Position numbers and translations under genes: made by a program
Notes under the pieces: model-generated
What the model was told of the DNA's origin: nothing
The model's database searches: none
The model's input: only the letters and a program-made list of their open reading frames with translations
From: DSXF01 sp964387495
GTDB taxonomy: Bacteria > Chloroflexota > Anaerolineae > Anaerolineales > Villigracilaceae
Direction of reading: 5' to 3'
Length of the DNA: 64,000 nucleotides
Assembly: GCA_964387495.1 (NCBI GenBank)
Contig: CAYLXB010000005.1
Coordinates: 1-64,000, forward strand
Shown here: positions 24,317 through 33,389 of the stretch, piece after piece
How the letters are laid out: each line of letters starts with the position of its first letter
How positions within the stretch are numbered: position 1 is the stretch's first letter

Positions 24317-25420
24317 TTACTCAGCCGGGACCACGATAATATCGTTCGGCATAAAGGGATCTGTGAGGGTGTCAATGCGCGGCTGTGTTCCATAAGGCAG
24401 CTTCACCGGGATGGGGATGTTGTACTGGCTCAGGACGAACTGCAGGGTGGCGGCTTCGGTGGCTACACGGGACTCATCCGTTGCATTCCGCAAAGCCAGG
24501 TTGAGTTTGGCGCCGGAGTAGATCATGTAACTCAAGGTCACCGAATCCTGCGGGCTGAGGATGAGGGTGATGATGTCCGGAGGCCGTTCCGCCTGGGCTT
24601 CGCCCTCACCCTGGTTTTGAGGCACCGGTGTGGGAGCGTTCGGATCTGTTATCCCAGTCTCTTCGACTTCGACAAAATCACCCAGGCGCATGACGGTAAT
24701 GTTCTGCCAGAGCATCTGGCAAACCAGGCGCGGCCGCTGGGGTTCGCCGGGGATGATGTGCCATGGTTCGCGGAAGGAAGGCTCAACCTCGACGCGCCCC
24801 TGGTAGTTCGGGTCGCTTATGGTAGTAGACCAGAAAGTCACGCCGGGCATCTTGGGGGGCTCCACATTGGCCGGTCCCTGCAGCACACTGATATGGTTCG
24901 GCAGCGTGGTCTGGTAAGCGGTGTCAATATCCACCACCAGCATACAGGCGGTGACATTCACGTGGGCGCCATCTGTCACGCCATAGGCGACCGCTCCCAG
25001 ACGCGTGATCGGCAGGGACATGGCAGTCATGCCAGGCGGGATCGTGCGCGCCCACTCGGGGCCGCCGGCTGCCAGGTCGGCAGCAGTATCAGCCACCATC
25101 GAGCGGGTGATGACGACACCCTGGTCCAAGGTAAAACGGGCCACCTTACCGATCAGCTCATTTTCCTGGGCACGGGTGAACATCACAGCCGCCACCTGAT
25201 CCGGAGGCATGGAAATGTATCCCAGCATTTCCGGGGTAATGGTGGTACCCTGAGGAATGTTCTGCCCGGCGATCACCACTTCAGCCAGGGCCGACGTAGG
25301 GGTAGCACTCGGGAACAGGCCGGCACCGCCAGAACCAAGTGTACGCAGGGCAATTGCACCGCCAACCACCAAAATAACCACAATCAACAGAAGAAGGATC
25401 AATAAGCGACCACGACGCAT
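24317..25420 (-). CDS. cpaB: CpaB/RcpC-like pilus assembly protein with SAF domain
   Basis: A 367-residue protein with a basic start MRRGR, a membrane segment (~6-28), and an SAF domain (~50-115) with the typical VVIAGQNIPQGTTITPEML. The longer C-terminal CpaB region (~125-360) includes GMTAMSLPITRLGAVAYGVTDGAHVNV. In diderms CpaB modulates the secretin; here no secretin gene is present, so it may work in the cell wall zone. First gene of the cpaB-cpaE-cpaF-tadB-tadC-comF run, with its own probable promoter. Confidence 0.9.
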   Translation of the reverse strand: MRRGRLLILLLLIVVILVVGGAIALRTLGSGGAGLFPSATPTSALAEVVIAGQNIPQGTTITPEMLGYISMPPDQVAAVMFTRAQENELIGKVARFTLDQGVVITRSMVADTAADLAAGGPEWARTIPPGMTAMSLPITRLGAVAYGVTDGAHVNVTACMLVVDIDTAYQTTLPNHISVLQGPANVEPPKMPGVTFWSTTISDPNYQGRVEVEPSFREPWHIIPGEPQRPRLVCQMLWQNITVMRLGDFVEVEETGITDPNAPTPVPQNQGEGEAQAERPPDIITLILSPQDSVTLSYMIYSGAKLNLALRNATDESRVATEAATLQFVLSQYNIPIPVKLPYGTQPRIDTLTDPFMPNDIIVVPAE

Positions 25421-25472
25421 GGCATTCTCCTCTCTAACTAACCGGGCAGACTCCCGGCAGACTTATTATATG

Positions 25473-25499
25473 ATTATACAGTAAAAACAAAGATTGCAA
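25473..25499 (-). promoter_or_regulatory. Probable promoter for cpaB operon
   Basis: On the minus strand TTGCAA (25494-25499) and TATAAT (25473-25478) are 15 bp apart, 53 bases before the cpaB start at 25420. A second TATAAT-like box lies at 25465-25470. The rest of the gap 25421-25606 shows nothing else. Confidence 0.5.
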
Positions 25500-25606
25500 G
25501 ATAGTATAAAAAGTGGATTAAGCGTGTTTTGGGGTGATTTTAGAGGCCCACCCAGGCATTATTCACATTCCCCCGTCACCACCGGCAATGATCGCGCGTC
25601 CCTTCC

Positions 25607-27097
25607 TTATTCCCTGCGTACAAACACAACCGCCACCGGGTCGGCATATTCTTCCTGCCAGGCTTCTGAAAGACGAGCGGCCGTGATCAGCCCGTGCTGG
25701 AGCCTGGGTGACAAGACCAGCGTGCGGGCACCGTAACTCTCAAGCAGGCCATCCCACCCCTCCCCCGCCGTGCTGATGCGGATATAGTCCTGCCACATTT
25801 CAGCAGGGTATAAGTTGAAGCGCGGATCGCTGAAGACTTTATAGCGCGCATCCGTTGCCCAGATAATGTAACTGCTGAAGCCGATATCCGAAAAGACCTG
25901 CTCCGGCAGGCTGTGCTGCGAGACATAGTCCACCGCCTGCACCGGCGTTTCCAAGGCGAAGAAATCCTTCTTCTCCGGGATGAGCGGCCAGTAAGAACGC
26001 AGCCAGGGCAGCGAAGCCGCCCCCAATGCAAGCAGCATCACGGCAAACGCAATGTTCAAGCCCGGAGATTCCCGGCCCTGGAGGGGTGTTTTCCTGGAAG
26101 AAGGCAGGGAAATACCACGCAGCAGGGAGACAAACAAGAGCGCCTGGGTGATCCCGAACCAGGCAATAGCCCGCGAGTAGCGTACCCCAAGCACTGCAAA
26201 GAACAGGCAGGATAACACATCCGAGAGACCCGGCCGGCGGCGTGAAAAAACGAACAAAAGCAGCATGATGGCCAGCGCGGCGAAGAAAATCCCCCCCTCG
26301 ATGCTTGCGGGGGAAGCGGGCTGCCATTCGGAAATAAATTGCTGCACCGAAGCAGCGCCGGATACCTCGAAGATATAGAAAAAGGCCTTATAACCTCGTG
26401 GATTAATCAGGGCACCCAGCAGCAGAAAACCCAACGCTTCCAGTGGAGGAATGACAAGGGAAAATTTCTTCTCCCGGAATGCCCGCAGTCCTGTTTCAGC
26501 CAGCCAGAAACCCGCCAGTGCCAAGGGGATAAAGAACGTTGCGTGGCAGTTGACCCAGAGCGCCATCACCACACCCAGGAACAGCCCCCAGCCAAGCCGT
26601 GCATTCCGGCTCCGGAAGTTTTGCAAGCCAAGAATGCACAACGCCGCGCAGAAGTAGACCAACAGCTGGGGGCGGACATTCCAATTGGTGATCCCCAGTG
26701 CTGCGGCAAAGAATGTCCCTGCAGAGGCCAGACGCCAGCTTCCAGTCTCCTGCAAAGCCAGACCCAGGAGGATGCCGTAGGTCGCCGTAACAATAACAGC
26801 AAAGACCAGGATGCTCCACTCCACCCCGCCCGCCGCGTACAGGCGGTACATGAACCACTGTGCCAGCCAGTAGCTATAGGCCGAGTCGTATGGCTGCCCC
26901 TGCATCGTAAACGAGAACTGATCATGGATGGGGATCTGGCCGGTTTGCGCCAGTATGCGCCCAAAAGCCAGGTGGAACCAGTAATCGTTGGGACGGATGG
27001 GATGGGTGCTGACAAAAATAAAAATGCCCACCAGAACCGCAAGCGCCCACAGGTGTTCGATTCTGAGAAAAAAAACGGAATGATCGGTTTTATCCAT
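25607..27097 (-). CDS. Polytopic membrane protein, glycosyltransferase-C-like
   Basis: A 496-residue protein with about ten hydrophobic segments and a C-terminal soluble part (~380-496). The first loop after the initial membrane segment contains NDYWFHLAFGRILAQTGQIP and a YDSAYSYWLAQWF stretch. This resembles the GT-C fold of lipid-linked sugar transferases (an acidic first loop), but no named family can be fixed. It sits inside the pilus locus between flp and cpaB, so it may modify the pilin or surface; that is inference only. ATG 27097 is chosen, since the longer frame starts at a TTG without support. Confidence 0.72.
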   Translation of the reverse strand: MDKTDHSVFFLRIEHLWALAVLVGIFIFVSTHPIRPNDYWFHLAFGRILAQTGQIPIHDQFSFTMQGQPYDSAYSYWLAQWFMYRLYAAGGVEWSILVFAVIVTATYGILLGLALQETGSWRLASAGTFFAAALGITNWNVRPQLLVYFCAALCILGLQNFRSRNARLGWGLFLGVVMALWVNCHATFFIPLALAGFWLAETGLRAFREKKFSLVIPPLEALGFLLLGALINPRGYKAFFYIFEVSGAASVQQFISEWQPASPASIEGGIFFAALAIMLLLFVFSRRRPGLSDVLSCLFFAVLGVRYSRAIAWFGITQALLFVSLLRGISLPSSRKTPLQGRESPGLNIAFAVMLLALGAASLPWLRSYWPLIPEKKDFFALETPVQAVDYVSQHSLPEQVFSDIGFSSYIIWATDARYKVFSDPRFNLYPAEMWQDYIRISTAGEGWDGLLESYGARTLVLSPRLQHGLITAARLSEAWQEEYADPVAVVFVRRE

Positions 27098-27121
27098 GAT
27101 GCCGGATCCCAATAACAGGAA

Positions 27122-27156
27122 TAAAAAAAGTGGGACCTGTCAAAGACAAGGTCCCA
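27122..27156 (-). terminator. Rho-independent terminator after flp
   Basis: On the minus strand, GGGACCTTGTCTTTGACAGGTCCC forms a GGGACCT/AGGTCCC stem extended by an inner GTC/GAC pair with one bulge. It is followed by CACTTTTTTT. It lies 26 bases after the flp stop and limits read-through into the genes beyond. Confidence 0.85.
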
Positions 27157-27181
27157 GAGGTTTCGAACGAACCGGCTAGAA

Positions 27182-27334
27182 TTAGCCACCAAGAGCGCCG
27201 TTGATATCGGTGAAGATCTGTGAGATCGTCGGGCCGAGCAGCGTAAGAGCAGCAATGACCACAATGGCGACCAAAACAAGAATCAGCGCGTATTCAACAA
27301 GACCCTGGCCCTTTTCCTTCGGAGCGAATAACAT
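27182..27334 (-). CDS. flp: Flp/Fap type IVb pilin (small)
   Basis: A 50-residue pilin. A short leader MLFAPKEKG is followed by QGLVEYALILVLVAIVVIAALTLLG-type sequence: cleavage is expected after the Gly, with Glu at position 5 of the mature chain and a single hydrophobic helix. It is the structural subunit of the Flp pilus built by CpaF, TadB and TadC downstream. The start is preceded by an almost perfect AAGGAGGTGA ribosome site, a promoter and a terminator, so it is a separate, probably highly expressed, unit. No prepilin peptidase gene is present in the window. Confidence 0.92.
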   Translation of the reverse strand: MLFAPKEKGQGLVEYALILVLVAIVVIAALTLLGPTISQIFTDINGALGG

Positions 27335-27393
27335 GAGATGTCACCTCCTTTCCGGTTTTGGATTTCTCCAAGCGGGTACCTGAAGATATTTGT

Positions 27394-27421
27394 ATTATAC
27401 TGATTCAAGCAAAAATAGCAA
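27394..27421 (-). promoter_or_regulatory. Promoter for flp pilin
   Basis: On the minus strand TTGCTA (27416-27421) and a perfect TATAAT (27394-27399) are separated by 16 bp, about 60 bases before the flp start. The leader is AT-rich and ends in a strong ribosome site. Confidence 0.7.
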
Positions 27422-27464
27422 TATGACCCAAGGGCTATTCCATTACAAAAATGCAATCTTACAC

Positions 27465-28538
27465 TTACGGATTTGAAATGTAGGCACCGGCCAGCATGGA
27501 GAAATTGACGCGCGTTCCCTTGCCCACTCCACTCTCCACCACAAAAGTGCCGCCCATCATCTCCACACGTTCCTGAATGAGTTTTAATCCCAGGCTGTGA
27601 CCATGCTGGATCGTTTCGGTGTCGAACCCTTTGCCGTTATCGTCCACGCTCACCTTGACCTGGTTTTCGCCCATATCCACATGGACTTTCACCTGGCTGG
27701 CCTGGCTGTGGCGGGCAGTATTGCCCAGCAACTCCTGCAGGGCGCGGAAGATCATGATTTCCAGGTATGGCTCAATCCGGCGTTCATTGCCTGTGATCGT
27801 GACGGTGACATCCAGCCCGGACTGCTCCTTGAAGGTATCCGCGTAACGGCGGATCGTGGGAGCGAGGCCCAGGTCATCCAGCATCATGGGACGCAGTTCA
27901 AAGATGAAGTTACGGACTTTTTGAAACGTGCCCATGGCCGAGGCTTTCAAATTGGACAATTCTTCACGCGCCTGGCCGGGGTCCACATCCATGAGACGCA
28001 TAGCAATCTCAGCCTGTAAAATGAAATTCGAAAGCGCCTGCGCAGGCCCATCGTGCATCTGGCGGGACAGCCGCTGGCGCTCGGACTCCTGTGCATTGAC
28101 CAGCATCTGGACGGTCTCCATGGCAGCCTTGCTGGCAGAAATGCCTGCCCGCGGTCCAACCCGGGCCGCCAGATCGCGCAATTGGAGGATATCCTTCTTG
28201 AGGCGCTCGAGATGGCTTTTATCACTTTGCAGTTTTTCCAGCTGGCCGCGCATCAAGAGCAGGCGCTGCTGGGCATCCAGGGCGGAGTCATAAGCCATGC
28301 GGATCTCATCTGCGGGCGTCTTGCCGATCTGTCCCTGCACCTGCTGCAGGTGAACTGTAATGGCGGCGTTACGCTGGGTGAGCTTATTCACCTCCCCCTG
28401 GCTTTGCTCGAGCATGAGTGTCACCTCGCGCAAAGAACGCTCGACATCCGCAAGTTCCGCCTCAAGGTCAAATTCAATGCTGGAAGGTGATGTTTCAGTA
28501 GGCCCTGGCTGCATAGCGCTACTCCTGGGGTTTGACAT
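27465..28538 (-). CDS. Sensor histidine kinase, DegS/NarX-like (HisKA_3)
   Basis: A 357-residue kinase without membrane segments. N-terminal long coiled coil (~25-140), then a HisKA_3 dimerisation domain with the phospho-acceptor His in RLSRQMHDGPAQALSN near residue 162, and a HATPase_c domain with N box ALQELLGNTARHS and G boxes DDNGKGFD and GHSLGLKLIQERV. This resembles the cytosolic DegS. It overlaps the end of its response regulator by 20 bases. A start at ATG 28514, with an AGGAG site, is an equal alternative. Downstream lie the flp pilin and pilus genes, so they are candidate targets. Confidence 0.88.
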   Translation of the reverse strand: MSNPRSSAMQPGPTETSPSSIEFDLEAELADVERSLREVTLMLEQSQGEVNKLTQRNAAITVHLQQVQGQIGKTPADEIRMAYDSALDAQQRLLLMRGQLEKLQSDKSHLERLKKDILQLRDLAARVGPRAGISASKAAMETVQMLVNAQESERQRLSRQMHDGPAQALSNFILQAEIAMRLMDVDPGQAREELSNLKASAMGTFQKVRNFIFELRPMMLDDLGLAPTIRRYADTFKEQSGLDVTVTITGNERRIEPYLEIMIFRALQELLGNTARHSQASQVKVHVDMGENQVKVSVDDNGKGFDTETIQHGHSLGLKLIQERVEMMGGTFVVESGVGKGTRVNFSMLAGAYISNP

Positions 28539-29220
28539 CGGTATCCTGCAGTTTTACCCAACCGCGCTTCAGCGCATAAACCACTGCCTGGGTGCGGTCT
28601 TCGACGCCGAATTTTCGCAGGATCGAGGTGACATGGTTCTTGACCGTCTGGTGGCTGATGCCCAGCAAACCGGCAATTTCCTTGTTGCTCATGCCGTGCA
28701 CAACACATTCCAGGACTTCCATTTCCCGCTCAGAGAGGGGATGAAACGGGCTGCCGGGTTCGCTGTAGGAACGCCGGGCACCCTCCATCTGTTCATCCAG
28801 CCAGCGCTCAAATTCGCGGCGCGAATAACTCTGCCCACAGACGACAAATTTTCCGTCTGCCACCGAACGGACGATCCCCGCCAAGCGCTCAGGCTCGATA
28901 TTCTTGGCACAGTATGCAGCGGCGCCTGCAGTGGCGGCATGGATGGCCTGCTCGGGATCATCATATCCCGTCAGTAACAGGATGCGCGTGGGAAGACGTT
29001 CCTGCGTGACCTGGTATGTCACCTGCTGGCCGTTCATTCCAGGCAGGTTGACATCCAACACAGCAACCTGCGGGCGCAGAGAACGGATCATCTGCAAGCC
29101 TTCTTCGCCAGTGGCAGCCTGTCCCACAATCAACAAATCGGACTCCAGAGACAAGGCATCCACCACGCCCTGTCTGAAGAGCGGGTGGTCATCAACTACA
29201 AGGATGGTTATCTTTTCCAT
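28519..29220 (-). CDS. Response regulator, NarL/DegU type
   Basis: A 233-residue regulator. The receiver domain (~1-120) has the phospho-acceptor Asp in VAVLDVNLPGMNG near residue 55 and the acidic VVDDH at the start. The LuxR-type DNA-binding domain (~160-225) has LSEREMEVLECVVHGMSNKEIAGLLGISHQTVKNHV. A linker (~125-155) of unusual length separates them. Partner of the DegS-like kinase with which it overlaps; both are transcribed from the promoter at 29253-29281. Confidence 0.9.
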   Translation of the reverse strand: MEKITILVVDDHPLFRQGVVDALSLESDLLIVGQAATGEEGLQMIRSLRPQVAVLDVNLPGMNGQQVTYQVTQERLPTRILLLTGYDDPEQAIHAATAGAAAYCAKNIEPERLAGIVRSVADGKFVVCGQSYSRREFERWLDEQMEGARRSYSEPGSPFHPLSEREMEVLECVVHGMSNKEIAGLLGISHQTVKNHVTSILRKFGVEDRTQAVVYALKRGWVKLQDTDVKPQE

Positions 29221-29252
29221 GCTGTCCCATTCGTTCGTTTTTTGTTATCTCG

Positions 29253-29281
29253 AGTATAGCACAGGTATGCACCCCAAGCAA
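29253..29281 (-). promoter_or_regulatory. Promoter for the two-component operon
   Basis: On the minus strand TTGCTT (29276-29281) and TATACT (29253-29258) are 17 bp apart, 33 bases before the regulator start. It is inside the 184-base gap between two minus-strand genes. Confidence 0.65.
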
Positions 29282-29404
29282 ACAGAACACAGAGAATGCC
29301 ACAGGCTGTGCCAGTGCCCCGGCGAGGTTTTTCCGGACTTGCGGGTGGAGGCGATCTTTGAAACGAGAGACTTTAACTGCATCCCCGGCATCTTCACGGG
29401 TGGG

Positions 29405-30687
29405 TCATCTTCCTCTGGATCTTTCGGCCAGCAGGTCAGCCCAGACGCGCGGCGGACGGATGGCCNNNNNNNNNNATACAACGCCAGGATCAAGCCAATG
29501 GGAGAAAGGAGTGCGAACAAGTGAATGGTACGCAACGGAAGGGATGACCCCCGCAGTAACAGCCAGGGCACGACAATCAAGAGGATCAGCAGAATCGGAA
29601 GCGCCCAACCGGAAAACCGCCGCCAGCGTTCCGACGCCACAGACAGCACCAACAGAACCGGGAATACCAATAGCACCAAACCGGTCTGTTCGACCGGCAA
29701 CCCGAGCAAAGGCGTTGCAGCAAGGGTCAGGGCAGCCACCCATACAAAACGCCTGAAGTCACTGCCACGCACCGCACGCCACTCCAGGAACAAAATCACC
29801 GCCAGGAGGATGGTCAATGCCCAGCCGGGACGGTCTCCCAAACCGGGCCACCACCCAGCCATGACACTACCAGCCGTGAACCCCTTGCCGGCGCGCAAAT
29901 TTGAGAGGACAGAACTATAGAACGGCACCGGCCAGTCCGGCACCAGAACAGTGGTCAGCATCAGCAAGATAACCAGTCCAATTCCAAAGGCGACCAGTGC
30001 CCTCCAACGGCGCGTAGAAATGACCCAGAGCAGGACCAGTGCCACCAGCAGACCACCAGCCTCCCATTTAAAGGTACTCAGAGCCAGCAGAATACCGGCC
30101 ACGTCGTCCACTCCTGCCCGCAACGCGGCCAGGATCCCCGTGAGGAACAGCAGCAACAGTATGGAAGCATTCCCATCCAAGAGGGCGGCCATCCCAAAAT
30201 ACCAGAACAGGGAAAATACCATGAGGGACAACAATGCAGGCAGATTCGGCCGCCACTCCAGCGTCTGCAGGTTCAAGAGCAACGCCGTTACCATGCAAAC
30301 CTCCAGCAGGAGCATCCACAGTGCCATGGAGATATCCAGGCTGCCAATCAAGGACAGAGGCAGGTAAAACAAGAGGATATAAAACGGATATTCCAGCCGG
30401 TATGGATACGCGTTGGCAGACGGTAGAACTCCAAACACCTCACGGCGAATCTGAACCCCTAATTCAGTCGAATAAGGATTGACATTTTGCAACAGAAAAT
30501 AACGCATCCCTGACCAGTAGATGTCGTAATCCCGTCCACCCGGGTACTGGCGCACCGCATTCAGGTTGGCAGTATAAGCACCAACCAGGCTGGCAACCAG
30601 GAATAAAAAGAGAATGAAAAAAAGAGTCTGCCGTGAGGGCAACGTTTCCTCCTGTGATGGAGTACGGACCTGATTTACCTCTTCCAA
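29405..30687 (-). CDS. DUF2029/GT87-like polytopic membrane protein with assembly gap near its C-terminus
   Basis: A membrane protein with about ten hydrophobic segments and a GT87-like N-terminal loop (RQYPGGRDYDIYWSGMRYFLLQNVNPYS), the pattern of lipid-linked mannosyl or arabinosyl transferases. The start is TTG 30687; no ATG or GTG is in frame early enough. Ten N (29466-29475) break the gene. Carrying the frame straight across gives an unlikely tail, whereas another frame after the gap reads IRPPRVWADLLAERSRGR and stops at 29405, a typical end for this family. I therefore join the frames across the gap. It follows eamA by 49 bases and may be in that operon. Confidence 0.75.
29466..29475. 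other. Assembly gap (10 N)
   Basis: A run of ten N in the GT87-like gene near its C-terminus. The frame before and after does not match, so the real gap is not ten bases. Confidence 1.
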
Positions 30688-30736
30688 AAAATGCTACCGG
30701 CGAGGTCAAAATTTCATTACGCAGTTTAGCACAGAA

Positions 30737-31606
30737 TCATATCCTTTGAGCGCGCAACTGGGAGAGAACGACCCCTGAAAAAATCAACACACAGCCCACT
30801 GCCTGTAGCGGGGAAATTCGTTCTGAGAGCAACAGCCAGCCGAAAAGTACTGCAAAGACGGCTTCGAGACTCATCAATAAAGCGGCATCGGTCGGAGGCG
30901 TGTGGCGCTGAGCCCAAGTTTGACCGGTATAGCCGATACCCACCGAAAAGACCGCCGTGTACAACACCGGCCAGGCAACCTCCTGCAGGACAGCGCGGGA
31001 GGGTTGTTCGAAAATCAACCCAATCAGCAGGCTGAGCAAGCCACAGACGGCAAATTGAACAACAGAAAATGCAAGTGCATGATAACGGGCGCCGAATTTC
31101 CCCAGCAGGATGACATGGAAAGCCCAAAACAACGTCCCGAGCAATTCATAAGCATCCCCCCGCTGAAGCCGCAGGCTGGTCCCGCCGGTGCTGAGCAAGA
31201 ATGCTCCAGCCGCGGCCAGGAAAACGGCCCCCAGGGCAGGCCAGCCGGGTGCCTCTCCCCAACAGCACCAGAGGATGAGAGGCACGAGTACCACATACAG
31301 GCTGGTCATAAAACCAGCATTCCCTGCTGTGGTATAACGCAGCCCCAGCTGCTGCAGGGCGCTGCCCATAAACAACGCCACCCCGGCCGCCAGTCCCCAA
31401 AACAGGAACCGGCCCTTTAAGTCGAATTTTCGCCAGGCAAAAGGCAGTAACAGCAATACGCTCAATAGAAAACGCAAGCCGTTGAAGAAATAAACATTCC
31501 CCGTCAGGCCCACGACACGGAGAGGGACAAATGCACTGCCCCAGATGGCAGCCACTAGAAATAGAAGCAGGTCGGCGCGCAAACGCTCGGAGCGGCTAAT
31601 CCTCAT
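30737..31606 (-). CDS. EamA/DMT-superfamily transporter
   Basis: A 289-residue membrane protein with about ten helices and two EamA repeats. The first begins at ADLLLFLVAAIWGSAFVPLRV, the second near GDAYELLGTLFWAFHVILLGK, with the PTDAALLMSLEAVFAVLFGWLLLSE stretch typical of the family near residue 245. Such proteins move small metabolites or drugs; the substrate is unknown. The start at 31606 lies inside the end of the aldo/keto reductase gene (11-base overlap), which suggests translational coupling. Confidence 0.88.
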   Translation of the reverse strand: MRISRSERLRADLLLFLVAAIWGSAFVPLRVVGLTGNVYFFNGLRFLLSVLLLLPFAWRKFDLKGRFLFWGLAAGVALFMGSALQQLGLRYTTAGNAGFMTSLYVVLVPLILWCCWGEAPGWPALGAVFLAAAGAFLLSTGGTSLRLQRGDAYELLGTLFWAFHVILLGKFGARYHALAFSVVQFAVCGLLSLLIGLIFEQPSRAVLQEVAWPVLYTAVFSVGIGYTGQTWAQRHTPPTDAALLMSLEAVFAVLFGWLLLSERISPLQAVGCVLIFSGVVLSQLRAQRI

Positions 31607-32570
31607 CCCGCCGCCAAGCCGAGGCGCGCTCCAGGACGGCCTTTTCTTCGGCGGCCAATTCCACATGCAATGCGCCCAGATTATCGTTCAGCTGCTCCAG
31701 TGTGCGAGGGCCAATGATCGGGCTGGTGATGAGCGGACCGGCCAGCAACCAGGCCAGGGCAATCTGCGAGATGGAGGCGTCATGGGCTTTGGCCAGTTCG
31801 TCCAGATGGTCGAGCAGATGCCAGTTCTGCACAGTGAATAAGTGCTGCATGCCGCCAGCACGCACGCTTTCGGGCAGGGACTGTCCCTGGCGGTATTTAC
31901 CGGTCAGAAAACCGGCTGCCAGCGGGCTGTAAGGGATGACACCCAGACCATAGGTCTTGCAGACAGCGCTCAACTCGTTCTCAAACTCGGCGCGGTGCAC
32001 AAGGTTGTAATGCGGCTGGAGGCAGTCATAACGCGCCAGCCCCATTTTATCGGAAGCCCACAAGGCCTGCATCAACTCCCAGGCGGCGTGGTTGGAGGCC
32101 CCAAGATAGCGCACCTTCCCGGCATGCACCAGGTCGTCCAAAGCACGCAGCGTTTCCTCGACCGGGGTATCATGATCCGGCCAGTGGGTCTGGTAAAGGT
32201 CAAGATAATCCGTACCGAGACGGCGCAGGGAAGCCTCCACAGCCTGCAGGATGCGGGCCCGTGACAGGCCTTCGTCATTCGGCCCTTTTCCCATCCGCCC
32301 GCGCACTTTCGTGGCAAGAATCAATTGATCACGGGGAATGCCGGACTGCCGCATCCATTTACCGATGATCGTTTCGGCCACGCCGCCGGGGTTGCCGGCC
32401 ACCCAGCGAGAGTAAATGTCTGCCGTGTCAACGAAATTGACGCCGGCATCGAAGGCGGCAGATAAAATCTTGAAAGACAGGGCTTCGTCCGCCGTCCAGC
32501 CGAATTGCATGCTGCCGAGGCAGAGCGGGGAAACCTTCAGGCCGGTACGGCCAAGCCGTTTATAGTCCAT
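31596..32570 (-). CDS. Aldo/keto reductase
   Basis: A 324-residue NADPH-dependent oxidoreductase of the AKR family. It starts MDYKRLGRTGLKVSPLCLGSMQFG, and has the catalytic FVDTADIYS (Asp and Tyr) near residue 50 and the Lys in ILATKVRG. LYQTHWPDHDTPVEETLRALDDLV and GVIPYSPLAAGFLTGKY are typical. Closest to AKR11/YajO-like oxidoreductases. Its start overlaps the alaX stop by four bases (ATGA). Confidence 0.9.
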   Translation of the reverse strand: MDYKRLGRTGLKVSPLCLGSMQFGWTADEALSFKILSAAFDAGVNFVDTADIYSRWVAGNPGGVAETIIGKWMRQSGIPRDQLILATKVRGRMGKGPNDEGLSRARILQAVEASLRRLGTDYLDLYQTHWPDHDTPVEETLRALDDLVHAGKVRYLGASNHAAWELMQALWASDKMGLARYDCLQPHYNLVHRAEFENELSAVCKTYGLGVIPYSPLAAGFLTGKYRQGQSLPESVRAGGMQHLFTVQNWHLLDHLDELAKAHDASISQIALAWLLAGPLITSPIIGPRTLEQLNDNLGALHVELAAEEKAVLERASAWRRDED

Positions 32571-33292
32571 CAGGAGACCTCAATATAGATGCGTTTGTTG
32601 ATCCTGCCCTTCGACTTGTAATCGGTCACCCGAACGGCTCCCACTTCAGCCGTATTGCGTACATGGGTGCCTCCATCGGCTTGCAGGTCCAGGCCGACGA
32701 TCTCCACCGTGCGCACATGGGAGATGCCTTCTGGCAGCAGGTTGATCTTGGTGCGAATCAAGTCCGGGATGGCAAAAGCCTGTTCCCGGGGCAGGATTTG
32801 AACTTTCACAGCACGCCCGGCCCGGATTTCAAGGTTGACGGCATGTTCGATCTCGTGGACCAATTCAGCGTGCATGCTTTCGAACTCGAAGTCCATGCGG
32901 CCCTTCAAGGGTTCCATGTCACCGCCGGTTACCAGCGCGCCGTAATCCCGAAAAACCACACCACAGAGAATATGCAGGGCGGTGTGGGTACGCATCAACT
33001 GGTGACGGCGCGGCCAGTCGATCCCGCCCTGAATCAGGCCGCCCTCGGCAGGCAGGGGAGCCTGTGGATCGAGGAAATGCAGAACATCAGCGGCACGCTT
33101 CTGGGCGCGCACCACGGGCAGCCTGTCCTCTCCGGGAAGGCAAAGCCATCCCTGGTCGCAGGGTTGGCCGCCGCCACCCGGATAAAATACAGAGCGGTCA
33201 AGGATGACGGCATGCTGTTCCAGATCCACAGCAACAACGCTGGCATCAAAGGTCTGTAAATAACCATCGGTCTGGTAGAGAAGTTCGGTCAT
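32570..33292 (-). CDS. Alanyl-tRNA editing protein AlaX
   Basis: A 240-residue AlaX of the medium type that hydrolyses mischarged Ser-tRNA(Ala) or Gly-tRNA(Ala). The N-terminal part has SVFYPGGGGQPCDQG. The zinc-binding editing core is RTHTALHIL (HxxxH, near residue 100) and a third ligand region DGGTHVRNTAEVG near residue 210, where Thr-His replaces the usual Cys-x-x-x-His pattern; the family's Cys may be substituted here. Chosen start ATG 33292 has a CAGGAG site. It heads an operon with the aldo/keto reductase and eamA. Confidence 0.85.
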   Translation of the reverse strand: MTELLYQTDGYLQTFDASVVAVDLEQHAVILDRSVFYPGGGGQPCDQGWLCLPGEDRLPVVRAQKRAADVLHFLDPQAPLPAEGGLIQGGIDWPRRHQLMRTHTALHILCGVVFRDYGALVTGGDMEPLKGRMDFEFESMHAELVHEIEHAVNLEIRAGRAVKVQILPREQAFAIPDLIRTKINLLPEGISHVRTVEIVGLDLQADGGTHVRNTAEVGAVRVTDYKSKGRINKRIYIEVS

Positions 33293-33331
33293 GGTAAACT
33301 CCTGGCAGCGGTCAAGATCAGTGCCACCCTT

Positions 33332-33358
33332 TTGAAGGGGCAAGGTGGAGTGTACAAT
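33332..33358 (+). promoter_or_regulatory. Possible promoter for the 142-residue membrane protein
   Basis: TTGAAG (33332-33337) and TACAAT (33353-33358) are 15 bp apart, 31 bases before ATG 33390. Spacing is short, so the call is weak. Confidence 0.4.
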
Positions 33359-33389
33359 AGAATCCGGATTACGGCAACGGAGAGGCGAG

